Origin: Acidobacteriota bacterium
GTDB taxonomy: Bacteria; Acidobacteriota; Vicinamibacteria; Vicinamibacterales; JAFNAJ01
Reading direction: 5' to 3'
Assembly: GCA_023384575.1 (NCBI GenBank)
Contig: JAHDVP010000007.1
Span: forward strand, 109,012-163,141
Length of the DNA: 54,130 bases
The position numbers were made by a program, and so were the translations under genes. Under the pieces are notes generated by a model that was not told the DNA's origin, ran no database searches, and saw only the letters and a program-made list of their open reading frames with translations. Positions 25,050 through 35,150 of this stretch are shown in pieces. Every line of letters begins with the position of its first letter. Position 1 is the first letter of the stretch.

Positions 25050-28000
25050 CGACGATCGACAGCGAGGACGGCCGCCAGCTGTTTCGGCAGGCCGTCGGCT
25101 CCACCTTGCCTGGCAGGGGGCTGGTCGACGCGTGCCACGCGCTGTGGTCGTGGCTCGACCTGCCACCGGCCGAGCGCGTGCGACGCGTCACGGAGGCGGT
25201 CGGTGACGAAACCGCCGCACGTCACGTGCACGACGCGAGGCCGTTTGTGGCCTTGCGGCTGCAGCGCGAGGCGTGGCCGGAGGGCCACGCGCCCGTCGAG
25301 CCGCTCGCGGATCTCGAGGCACGCTGTCGCGACGGCACCGCCACGGAGATCGAGCAATGCTTCGTCAGCCGCCACGCGGCGCTCACGCAGATCGTCGAGC
25401 ACATCGCCGTCGCATTTCCGGGCGCGGTCTCGCCCCGCGCGGCCGACCCACGGCAGGCCGACCTTCTGGCCCAGCTGCCGCCGCTGACGCAGGCGATGCG
25501 CGACTGCGACGTCGGCCTCGCCGACACGACGCGCCTGCGGGCGCTCGAGACCGCCATCGAGACCTTCGCTCGCCGGGCGGACACCTGGGACCGGCCGGTA
25601 CCGGCCGACCACGCGTGGTGGCTCGGCATGGCCCAAGACGTCCGTGCGCGGGGCGCAGTCGAGATCGGAGACCTCGACCTGGCGCGCCGCGCGCTCGCAG
25701 ACGGGATCGCGTGCTTCGAACGCGCGGGCCACGTGGCCGACGCGGACCGACTGCGCGAGCGCGTGGCCGCCCTCGAGCGCGGCGTCAAAGCCGACTTCGA
25801 CGCCGCCGCGGCGTCGCTGGTCCGTGCGCTGCTCGTCGCGCACGACCCGATGGCGCGGGCGGCGTCGCTTGGCGGGCTCGCGGTCGAGTCGCACCGCGCG
25901 GGAGACCGCTTCGAGTTCGCGCGACTGGCACGCGAACTCGCCAGCGTGCTCGAAGAGGCCGGGTACGTCGACCCTGAACCCGCGTTCGACCGTGCGACCG
26001 GGGCCTGGATCGTCGTCGCGTCAGCCAGCGTTCCCGGCCCAGAGCTCCTCGGTCGTCTCGCCGACGTGGCGGGCCACTGGGCGGTCGTCTGCGGCGCCCG
26101 CATCAGCGAACGCCTCGGCGACGACGTGCGAACGGACAGGGAGGGTGTGGCCCGCGCGGAAGCGTGCCTGGCGGCCCTCGGTCCGTTCGTCGCGCAACTC
26201 GTCGACGAGGCCGACGCGCTGCAGCGCGAGGTGAGCGCCGAACTCGCGTGGTGGCTCGGCGAGCCCGGAGCAGGCGATCCCATCGATTCCGGGACGGGAT
26301 CGTCGAGCTCTCCCGGCACGGCGGGGTTCCTCGAACGCGGCGCGGTCCTCGACGCCGCCCTGTATGCGCTGCGACTCGCCTGCAACGTGGCGCCGGCCGA
26401 GGCGCAGCTCGACGAGGCCCGTCGTCTGGTCTCTGAAGCCGAGCACCTGGCATCGCGCCTGCACCTCGCCCGCGCCTGGCTGGAGCTGGCGTACGTGCGG
26501 CTCGCGCTCGGCCGATTCGCTGAGGTCGCGGCCGCGACGGCAGCCGCGCGCGCGGCCCTCTCGCCGATCCACCCGCTCACGCTCGAGTGCCTGGCGTCGT
26601 CGGCCGAGCGCGAAGCCTATCTGGACGCGACCCGTTACGACGTCCGCGCGCACGCGGCGCAGCGCGATTCAGAGGCTGTGATCGCGCTCTGCGAGCCCGC
26701 CATCGCCGAGCTCGAGGCGCAGCGGCGGCGCGTCAGCGCGCCGTACCAGCAAGCGGCCTTCCTGGCCACGCGGGCCGAGCTGTACGAGCACGCGGTCGTC
26801 GCGAACCTGAAGCTCGGACGCGATGACGCGCTCGTCGACACGACCGAACGGCTGAAGGCGCACTTCGCCGGACGACGACTCGAGCGCCGGCGGGACCGCC
26901 GGCGAGACGGCGGGGCCGACCCGTGGGCGGACGCCGTCGAGCGCGACTTCGTCTCGGCGAACCGTGCCCTGGCCGCCGTGCCCGCGCATTCGACCGCGGC
27001 CGACGCCCTCATCGAACGCCGGCGCCTGCTCGCGACGGCTCGGGCGCTCGTCTCCGCGCCCGGCGAGTCGGCCGACGAGCGGCCGTGCACCGTGGCCGGC
27101 GTCCAGGCCGCTCTCGCCGACGACGAGGCGGCGCTCTCGTGGTTCTGGCTCGGCGACGACGCGCTGGTCGTGCTGGCCGTCGCTCGCGGCCGGTTCGAAA
27201 AGCACACGATCATCCTGACGCCGGACGACCGGAGGCAGCTCGATCGCTGGTTGACGTGCGTGCAGGCGTTCAACGCTCCGCGCCCCGCGCTGGAGGCGAT
27301 CGTGCCGGCAATCGATCGGATCGTCGACGCCCTCGCGCCGCGGCTGGTACCGGAGCCGGTTCGAGCCTTCATCGCCGGACGCACCCGGCTCGTGCTCAGC
27401 CCGCATCGAGCGCTGCACCTCTTCCCGTTTCACGCGATGCCCTGGACCGGCGGCGACGCGCCGGAGGGGGCGTGGCTGGGAACGCGGTTCGCGGTACGGT
27501 ACGCGCCGAACCTGTCGAGCCTGCTCTTGCCATGGTCGGGTTGCCGCGACGGCCAGGTCGTCGCCGTGGGCATCGACCGCTTCGCCCAGGCGGGCTGGGC
27601 ACCGCTCGAACACTCACAGGCGGAAGCCGTGGACGTGGCTGCGGTGCACGGCGAGCGAGGGCAGTTCGTCGCCAACGTCACGCGCGCAGGATTCCTCGAT
27701 CTCTCCTTCACCGCGTGCCGGTGCCTGCACCTGGCGACGCACGGTCGCAGCGTGCTCGCGGGAGAGTCGGCCGACGATCCGCTGGCCTGCGACATCGCGC
27801 TGGCCGATGGCGTGCTCGACGGCTGGCAGGTGAGCGCCATCGATCTGCGGGCAGAGCTCGTGGTGCTGGCGGCCTGCCACTCGGGGCAGCGGGCGGTTGG
27901 AGGACGGGGGCTGGCACAGCTGCCCGGCGACGACCTCCTCGGTCTCCAAGCGGCGTTCTTCGAGGCAGGCGCGGGCTCGGTGCTCGGCGCGCTATGGCCG

Positions 28001-28207
28001 GTCGACGACGCGAGCGCGCGTCTCATCCTGGTCGACCTCCACCGGGCCTTCGCCGCGGGGGCCGAGCCAGACGTCGCCCTGCAGTGGGCGCTCCGGGCTC
28101 ACCTCGCCAACCCGGGCCGCCGCCATACCCGCTACGACTGGGCACCCTTCTTCGTCAGCGCAATTCGCAACACGCGGCGTCAGGCCACCGGTGAGGTCGG
28201 GTCGTGA
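25046..28207 (+). CDS. CHAT-domain cysteine protease with long helical N-terminal region
   Basis: This 1053-residue protein has no signal peptide. Residues 1 to about 690 are helical and TPR-like (repeated Ala/Leu/Arg helices), and about 700-1045 is a CHAT (caspase HetF-associated with TPRs) domain. The catalytic pair is His899 in LATHGRS and Cys944 in AACHSGQ, followed by DLLGLQAAFFEAGAGSVLGA, all standard for active CHAT. Relatives include the Craspase protease and other bacterial death or defence proteases. The ATG overlaps the small ORF and the stop is 13 bp from the convergent hydrolase. The trigger and substrate are unknown. Confidence 0.9.
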   Translation: MTTIDSEDGRQLFRQAVGSTLPGRGLVDACHALWSWLDLPPAERVRRVTEAVGDETAARHVHDARPFVALRLQREAWPEGHAPVEPLADLEARCRDGTATEIEQCFVSRHAALTQIVEHIAVAFPGAVSPRAADPRQADLLAQLPPLTQAMRDCDVGLADTTRLRALETAIETFARRADTWDRPVPADHAWWLGMAQDVRARGAVEIGDLDLARRALADGIACFERAGHVADADRLRERVAALERGVKADFDAAAASLVRALLVAHDPMARAASLGGLAVESHRAGDRFEFARLARELASVLEEAGYVDPEPAFDRATGAWIVVASASVPGPELLGRLADVAGHWAVVCGARISERLGDDVRTDREGVARAEACLAALGPFVAQLVDEADALQREVSAELAWWLGEPGAGDPIDSGTGSSSSPGTAGFLERGAVLDAALYALRLACNVAPAEAQLDEARRLVSEAEHLASRLHLARAWLELAYVRLALGRFAEVAAATAAARAALSPIHPLTLECLASSAEREAYLDATRYDVRAHAAQRDSEAVIALCEPAIAELEAQRRRVSAPYQQAAFLATRAELYEHAVVANLKLGRDDALVDTTERLKAHFAGRRLERRRDRRRDGGADPWADAVERDFVSANRALAAVPAHSTAADALIERRRLLATARALVSAPGESADERPCTVAGVQAALADDEAALSWFWLGDDALVVLAVARGRFEKHTIILTPDDRRQLDRWLTCVQAFNAPRPALEAIVPAIDRIVDALAPRLVPEPVRAFIAGRTRLVLSPHRALHLFPFHAMPWTGGDAPEGAWLGTRFAVRYAPNLSSLLLPWSGCRDGQVVAVGIDRFAQAGWAPLEHSQAEAVDVAAVHGERGQFVANVTRAGFLDLSFTACRCLHLATHGRSVLAGESADDPLACDIALADGVLDGWQVSAIDLRAELVVLAACHSGQRAVGGRGLAQLPGDDLLGLQAAFFEAGAGSVLGALWPVDDASARLILVDLHRAFAAGAEPDVALQWALRAHLANPGRRHTRYDWAPFFVSAIRNTRRQATGEVGS

Positions 28208-28220
28208 GGAAGCCGTCGAC

Positions 28221-29750
28221 TCACGACCTGGCGCCGAGCCAGTCGAGCAGGCGGGCCGCGGCGGCCGGATGGCCGAACAGCGTCGTGTGGATCACGCCCT
28301 CCTCCGGCGGCACCCGCAGGCGGCGCGCCTCGGGAATGGGAAACGCCCCGCTGCCATCGACCTCGAAGACGCCCGGCTCTGGCACGACGAGGTCGTTCGG
28401 GGTGTCCTCGAACACCCGATCGAGCACGGCGTCGGCCACCGTGCCTGCCACGAGGGCCTTCAGCCCTTCCTCGACGGGCTCGTAGTCGGCGCCGATGGCG
28501 TGGTACCCGTCGCCCGGCGGGTTCCCCGTATTCAGCTTCGCCAGGAAGGCCCCGCCCGGCTGCATCGCCGCCAGGCCGTCGAGGCCGTTGAGAACCCCGT
28601 GCCCGATCACCTTGATCGCCGTCAGGATGGCCTCGAGCGTCTCGGCCACGGCTCCGCTGGGGAAGAGGTTGAGCGCCGTCGTCAGGCGGTCGATCATCGC
28701 GACCATGTGCGCGGGATGAGCGAGCAGCGTGCCCGCGTTCGGCACGCCGACGAAGACGATGCGCCCCACCCGGACCCTCGAGGCACCGACACCGAGCGAC
28801 GCAGGCCGCTCAGCCAGCGCCCTCGCCACCAGGCCGCCCCGGCTGTGACACACGATGTCGACGTCGAGATCCAGCGCCGGCAGGTGGTCGGCGAGCCATT
28901 GCAGGTTGCGAGCCGGATCGTGCGAGAGCGTGAAGTGGTCGAAGGCGAACACCCGCCCGCCGTAGCGCGCGTGCAGCTCGGCGAAGACGGCATCCGGGAT
29001 CTGGCTGAACGCGCCGTGCGCCGTGCTGAACGTCCCGTGCACGAAGAGCAGCGCCGGCCCTGTCGCAAGCCGTGGCCAGTCGGCATCGCCGAGCGGCGCG
29101 CCGGCCGGCAAGCGGAAGCTGCCCGGGCTGAAGTCGCGCAGGCCGTACGGACGATGGCGCTGCTCCCATCGCTCGGCGAAGAACTCGCTCACGGCCCCGA
29201 TCACCGGATCGGTGATCGGGTAGACCAGCACCTTCAGCAGCTTGCGCCCGACGACGCCGAGCAGGCTCCGCGTGCGCGAGTCGGCTGGCGGAGGCGGCGC
29301 TGTACGGGTCGCCGGGATGCGAAACCGCTTCGTGCCACCACTGCCCCGGGTCGTGGGCGTTTCGACCGCACCGGCTTCGTCAATCGGCAGATGCCACGTC
29401 AACACGCCCATCTCGTCGCAGGCGAGCACGAGCTGTCCCGTCTCGGGCCCGAGATCGGGCACCACGAGTTCCAGCGCATCCTGGCGGCCGTCGACGCTGC
29501 GCAGCGTCGTGGTCGCCGCGGCGGATGGCTGCGGCTGCACCGAAAGATCGATCTGCCGCACCTCGGTGACGCCCGCAGCCGAGAACGCGGCGTCGAGTGC
29601 CGTCGTCCCGTCGTCGACCGTGCGCGATCGCGAGCGTTCGCCAGCCGTGCGCGGCCGCCTCAGCTCCGCCTGACCGCGCACGCCTGGCGCCCGGATGAAG
29701 TAGCCGCCTCCGAGGGCCACCGGCTGTGCCGCGCCCGTGAGCTGTGGCAT
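28221..29750 (-). CDS. Alpha/beta hydrolase (DUF7379-like), lipase-type
   Basis: This 509-residue protein has an alpha/beta-hydrolase domain in the second half: HGT at 238-240 (oxyanion region), nucleophile Ser303 in CHSRGG, candidate Asp453 and His488 or His494. Residues 1-190 form an N-terminal region with beta segments and a Pro-rich linker, possibly regulatory. It has no signal peptide. A DUF7379-like hydrolase adjacent to CHAT suggests a membrane- or lipid-directed effector. The ATG at 29750 is 22 nt after the CHAT2 stop, so the two form an operon. Lipase activity is inferred from the fold. Confidence 0.85.
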   Translation of the reverse strand: MPQLTGAAQPVALGGGYFIRAPGVRGQAELRRPRTAGERSRSRTVDDGTTALDAAFSAAGVTEVRQIDLSVQPQPSAAATTTLRSVDGRQDALELVVPDLGPETGQLVLACDEMGVLTWHLPIDEAGAVETPTTRGSGGTKRFRIPATRTAPPPPADSRTRSLLGVVGRKLLKVLVYPITDPVIGAVSEFFAERWEQRHRPYGLRDFSPGSFRLPAGAPLGDADWPRLATGPALLFVHGTFSTAHGAFSQIPDAVFAELHARYGGRVFAFDHFTLSHDPARNLQWLADHLPALDLDVDIVCHSRGGLVARALAERPASLGVGASRVRVGRIVFVGVPNAGTLLAHPAHMVAMIDRLTTALNLFPSGAVAETLEAILTAIKVIGHGVLNGLDGLAAMQPGGAFLAKLNTGNPPGDGYHAIGADYEPVEEGLKALVAGTVADAVLDRVFEDTPNDLVVPEPGVFEVDGSGAFPIPEARRLRVPPEEGVIHTTLFGHPAAAARLLDWLGARS

Positions 29751-29772
29751 GTACGTGCTCCTTCCGTCCGTC

Positions 29773-31962
29773 TCAGACGGCGCGCTGCAGTGTCAGCCTC
29801 GGGTGACCGTAGTAGACGTAGGCCAGCCAGGTGTGGGCCGGGGTCTGGCCTGCGGCGTCCGAGTACTTGGCCCGCAGGTCGCGCAGGATGTCGCCCACCG
29901 GCTCGGCCGGGCTGCCGTCGACCGGAAGCGCCCGCCTCCAGAAATCGAGTGCGAACTGTCGCGCCACCGTGTCGTCGACCTCCCACAACGCGCCGAGCAG
30001 GGCGCCGAAGCCGCCCCGCAGGCAATTGCCGGGAAAGCCACCCATGTCGCCGAGCAGTTCGCCCCCGACGCCTATCATGCACGCGTTGAGGAAGAAGAGC
30101 GGCTGCCTGTCGCCGCCGTACTTCGCGCTGCGGAACAGGATCGAGGGCAGCGGCTTGCCTTCCGAGAGCATGAGCAGCGAGCCGTCGACGACGTTGGGAT
30201 CGACATCGCCATGGCCCGCGAAGTGAATCGCCTCGACGCCGCCGATCTGCTCGAAACCGTGCGTGAGCTGCGCGTCGAGCAACCGCTTCACGTCGAGGGT
30301 GCTCGCGGCGAGCTTCACCGCATCGTACGCCTGCGCGAGCGCTGCGGCCTCCTGCTCAGCGGCCGGCAGCGGGCGCAGGCCCGACGCGGCGCGGTACAGC
30401 CCCGCCATGACGGCCATGTGCTTCACGGCCACCGTCGAAGGTGGCTGCGCGGGCGGCCGGGCGGCCATGCCGGGCGAAGCCGGCCTCATGTCCGTCCCGC
30501 GCGGGTCGCGCAGCCATCGGCCGAGCGTCACCTGTGCGCCGAGGAAGGGAGGCCGAGCCGGGTCGAGCGGCGGGTCGACGTGAGCGAGTTCCCACGGCAC
30601 GTAGGGATCGGCCGACACCACGAGCACGGCCGGAGCACGCGGGGCTGCCACCGCCGCCACCGCGCGCACCGCGTCGAGCACGTCGAGGGGCAGCTTCTCG
30701 GCGATGAGCATGCCGAGCGAGACGAGGAGGTTGTCGACCAGCGGGTCGTTGGCGTAGTCGCGGATCTGGCTGACGATCGAACGCGCGAACGTCCGAGCAT
30801 CGTCGCCGAGGTCGATCGGGAAGGGACCGGCACCCGACGGCAGGGGGTGCGGCGAGAAGAGACGGCACTCGAAGCGCCCGTTTGCCGGATTGCCGTCTGG
30901 CTTCGCGATCTCGATGGTGAGGTCGGCGGGCAGCGTCTCGGCGCGGAGCACGACTGGTGTGGCCGTCGGCGGCTGGTCGAGCCATGCGTCGCCGAAACCG
31001 AGCCGGGGCGGCGGATCGACAGTGGAGGCATCGCCGATGACCAGCGCTCGCGACGCCGTGCCGCAGACCGTACCGTCGAGGACGTACCTCACCTCGAGCG
31101 TCGTCAGGTGCAGCCACTCCGGGCCAGCCGGGTCGCGGCCGACGAGCACGAAGCTCACCGACGTCGCCGTGGGGTCGGCGACGTCGACGCGCAGGGTGCG
31201 CGCCCATCCTTCGGGCGCATCGATGCCGTCGGCGATCAGCTCGACGCTCACGTCGACACTCGAAAGACCGGCCGGCACGGCGATCGACACCTGGCCGCCG
31301 CCGACGCCTGCCTGCCGTTCCCGCGCCAGGCCGACGACGACCGTGAACGGCGTGCGCGCCGGCACGTAGTTCGGCGCGTCGAGGCGTGGCCACGCGGTCA
31401 CCGACACCGGCGGCTTCGGCGCCACCGCAGGCGGGGCCCCACCACCGCGGCTCGGGCCGCGCCCCGAGCCCGGGTCGACCCCGAAGGGCACGCCAAAGGG
31501 TGGCGCCGGCGCGGGCGGCGGCGGTGCGGCCATCGGCATCATCACGCTCACACCCACGGGGACGTCGCCCACGAACACCACCCCCTCGGCGTTCGGCGTC
31601 GCCCCGTCGTCGGCGAGTTGAATGGGCGGCCGGCTGTCGGGCTCGTGGAGGTCCAGGACGTCGAGCAGCGACTGCCCGGGGGGCGCGTCCGAGCAGCGAT
31701 GCAGGACCTCCTCGAGGTAGCGTGCGTACCAGAGCACCTGCATGCCCCACTGGCGCCGCAACGCGGCACCGACCCCGTAGGGGTTGCGCGCGAGCCGTCG
31801 CTCGGCCTCGTCGGGTGCGAGCGCAAGGCGAGCCGCGTAGTCGAGCACTGCGGCCAGCGTCTCCTGGCGGCGCGGGTCGGTCCAGTACCCGTGGCGCGCG
31901 AGACGCACGAGCGCCGCAGACGCCGTCATGGACGTGTCGAGCACGATCGCCGAGAGCAGCAT
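29773..31962 (-). CDS. CHAT-domain protease with N-terminal helical and beta-sandwich regions
   Basis: This 729-residue protein has a short helical N-terminus (1-90), a Pro/Gly-rich linker (about 145-185), a beta-rich segment (about 190-290) and a C-terminal CHAT domain. His584 in FAGHGDVD and Cys628 in LNACMIG are the expected catalytic pair. GGFGALLGALWEVDDTVARQF is the typical final CHAT block. There is no signal peptide. It lies upstream of the hydrolase gene on the same transcript. It differs from the first CHAT protein in N-terminal architecture. Activation mode and substrate are unknown; the neighbour hydrolase is a candidate. Confidence 0.88.
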   Translation of the reverse strand: MLLSAIVLDTSMTASAALVRLARHGYWTDPRRQETLAAVLDYAARLALAPDEAERRLARNPYGVGAALRRQWGMQVLWYARYLEEVLHRCSDAPPGQSLLDVLDLHEPDSRPPIQLADDGATPNAEGVVFVGDVPVGVSVMMPMAAPPPPAPAPPFGVPFGVDPGSGRGPSRGGGAPPAVAPKPPVSVTAWPRLDAPNYVPARTPFTVVVGLARERQAGVGGGQVSIAVPAGLSSVDVSVELIADGIDAPEGWARTLRVDVADPTATSVSFVLVGRDPAGPEWLHLTTLEVRYVLDGTVCGTASRALVIGDASTVDPPPRLGFGDAWLDQPPTATPVVLRAETLPADLTIEIAKPDGNPANGRFECRLFSPHPLPSGAGPFPIDLGDDARTFARSIVSQIRDYANDPLVDNLLVSLGMLIAEKLPLDVLDAVRAVAAVAAPRAPAVLVVSADPYVPWELAHVDPPLDPARPPFLGAQVTLGRWLRDPRGTDMRPASPGMAARPPAQPPSTVAVKHMAVMAGLYRAASGLRPLPAAEQEAAALAQAYDAVKLAASTLDVKRLLDAQLTHGFEQIGGVEAIHFAGHGDVDPNVVDGSLLMLSEGKPLPSILFRSAKYGGDRQPLFFLNACMIGVGGELLGDMGGFPGNCLRGGFGALLGALWEVDDTVARQFALDFWRRALPVDGSPAEPVGDILRDLRAKYSDAAGQTPAHTWLAYVYYGHPRLTLQRAV

Positions 31963-31980
31963 GTGCAGAGACTAACACCG

Positions 31981-32140
31981 ATCCGACATTCGGCTTGCGA
32001 CGACCGGCCAGCGGCTACCGGCCAGCACGCCGACGATCGCCGCCTTCTCCGTGATCGGTCACCTCACTGGCAGTGAGGCGAAGGTCAGTCGTTCAATCGC
32101 TGATTTCTCCAGCCAGGCCACCAGCCACCAGCCCGTAGCC
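31981..32140 (+). repeat. MITE-like intergenic repeat, copy B
   Basis: This copy (core 31991-32140) matches the reverse strand of 13188-13337 without gaps. Its ends are imperfect inverted repeats, with CAGCGGCTACCGG on the left and CCCGTAGCCGCCCG on the right. It sits in the gap between the CHAT2 start and the CorC stop, antisense to both, so it is not a shared 3' untranslated region. Copy A has a different orientation relative to its neighbours. Confidence 0.75.
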
Positions 32141-32189
32141 GCCCGCCAGATCGTCGGATCGGGGCCAGCACGACCCCTTATGGCAGAGG

Positions 32190-33431
<1,242 letters not shown>

Positions 33432-33631
33432 CCGTCCTCCAGGCTGGGCCGTCGTCGCAGACGGCGACGGCGGGCCCCAGGCGTCGCGTCACCCTCGGGC
33501 GCATCCCGGTCGGGCCAACCGCGGCGGCCCTCGGCCGCGTGCCTTGACAATAGGTCAGATGCGACGTCGGCCGCAACGGGCTCACCGCGGGTCCGGGCGC
33601 ACCACTTACCGACGACCGCGAACCGACGACC

Positions 33632-33660
33632 TTGACCGCCATCCCGGGCGGCTCGATAAT
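33632..33660 (+). promoter_or_regulatory. Sigma70-type promoter for the diheme cytochrome gene
   Basis: TTGACC at 33632-33637, a 17-bp spacer and GATAAT at 33655-33660 form a good promoter. The predicted start is about 62 nt upstream of the GTG at 33729, where GGAGGAGG provides a strong ribosome-binding site. Confidence 0.55.
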
Positions 33661-33728
33661 CGGGGCCTCGGTCACATCGCATTCCTGTGGCGGCGCGCCG
33701 GGGGCGGCGCGTTCCCGGAGGAGGACCC

Positions 33729-35150
33729 GTGCGGTTCCGACGCGTGATCCTCTCGGCGGCCTGGACGCTCGCCGGCGCCACGATGGCGTGGTGGCTCTGC
33801 ACGTCGCCGCCCGTCGCCGCGCAGGACGACATCGTCTCGCACTTCAAGTACGGGTCGATCGGCACCGAGGTGGGCGTCGGCGTGCCCTACGCAATCTGGC
33901 GGGTGCTGCCGGTCGTCTTCGCCGACAAGCTGCCCAACCGGCCGGGCGAGGGGTACGAGCGGCTCGGCTTCATCTTCGAGGCGAACGCGCCGCAGTCACG
34001 TCCCATCGGGACGACGTACAGCAGCGACCGGGTGCCGCTCGTCGGCCTCAACTGCGCCACGTGCCATACCGGTACCCTGCGCGAGTCGCCGTCGAGCCCG
34101 CGGCGGATCATCGCGGGCATGCCGGCGCACCAGCTCGACCTTCAGGGCTACGCGAACTTCCTCACGGCCGCCGCGCGCGATGCGCGCTTCGAGGCGGGCA
34201 CGCTCATTGCCGCCATCAATCAGCAGGATCCCGACTTCTCGTGGTTCGACGCGCTGATCTATCGCTTCTTCGCCATCCGCCAGACGCGGAACGGCATTCT
34301 CGAGCGGGCCGACGTGAACGCGTGGTTCGCGGATCGGCCGCCGCAGGGCCCCGGCCGTGTCGATACGTTCAACCCCTACAAGCGGATGTTCGGCTTCGAC
34401 ATGGCGGCCGATCGGACCGTGGGCACCGCCGACCTGCCGCCGCTCTTCAACCAACGCGTGCGCGCCGGCATGTGGCTGCACTGGGACGGCAACAACAACC
34501 TGGTGGACGAGCGGAACAAGAGCGCGGCGATAGGCGCGGGCGCCACGGAGGCGTCTCTCGATCTGGCCTCGCTCGACCGCGTGGCGGGGTGGGTGCTCGA
34601 CCTGCCGCCGCCGGCGATGCCCGCAGACCGCATCGACCGAGGGCTGGCCGATCGAGGGGCGCCCGTTTACGCGGTCCACTGCGCGCGCTGCCACGACGTG
34701 GACGGTGACGCCGTGGGGCAGGTGACGCCACTCTTGGAGATCGGCACCGACCCGGAACGCCTGCACTCGTTCACGGCAGAGCTGGCCGAGAAGATGAACA
34801 CGATCGGCACCGGCCGGCCCTGGAAGTTCACGCACTTCCGCAAGACCGAGGGCTACGCCAACCAGCCGCTCGACGGGGTGTGGCTGCGGGCCCCCTACCT
34901 GCACAACGGATCGGTGCCCACACTGCGCGCGCTGCTCTTCCCCGACGAACGCCCGGCCGTCTTCTATCGCGCGTACGACGTCTACGACTGGGAACGCGTC
35001 GGTTTCGTCGCAGAGGGCCCAGACGCGGAGAAGCACGGCGTGCGGTTCGATACGTCCGTACGAGGCAACGGCAACCAGGGCCACCTGTACGGCACCGATC
35101 TTCCGGCCGCCGATCGCGAAGCGCTCATCGAGTACCTGAAGACGCGTTGA
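33729..35150 (+). CDS. Diheme cytochrome c, RoxA/CCP-like
   Basis: This 473-residue exported protein has a signal peptide ending near VAAQDD and two heme-attachment motifs, CATCH (Cys109) and CARCH (Cys318). The later motif VWLRAPYLHNGSVPTLRALL is characteristic of RoxA-like and MauG/cytochrome c peroxidase-type diheme proteins. It should bind two covalent hemes in the periplasm, for peroxide or oxygen chemistry; substrate unknown. GTG at 33729 has a strong GGAGGAGG site. Its last 26 bases overlap the convergent catalase-like gene. Confidence 0.88.
   Translation: MRFRRVILSAAWTLAGATMAWWLCTSPPVAAQDDIVSHFKYGSIGTEVGVGVPYAIWRVLPVVFADKLPNRPGEGYERLGFIFEANAPQSRPIGTTYSSDRVPLVGLNCATCHTGTLRESPSSPRRIIAGMPAHQLDLQGYANFLTAAARDARFEAGTLIAAINQQDPDFSWFDALIYRFFAIRQTRNGILERADVNAWFADRPPQGPGRVDTFNPYKRMFGFDMAADRTVGTADLPPLFNQRVRAGMWLHWDGNNNLVDERNKSAAIGAGATEASLDLASLDRVAGWVLDLPPPAMPADRIDRGLADRGAPVYAVHCARCHDVDGDAVGQVTPLLEIGTDPERLHSFTAELAEKMNTIGTGRPWKFTHFRKTEGYANQPLDGVWLRAPYLHNGSVPTLRALLFPDERPAVFYRAYDVYDWERVGFVAEGPDAEKHGVRFDTSVRGNGNQGHLYGTDLPAADREALIEYLKTR

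Noticed and set aside
29737-32076. 779-codon forward frame opposite the CHAT2 gene
   Set aside because: It has no motif and mirrors the reverse-strand CHAT coding bias.
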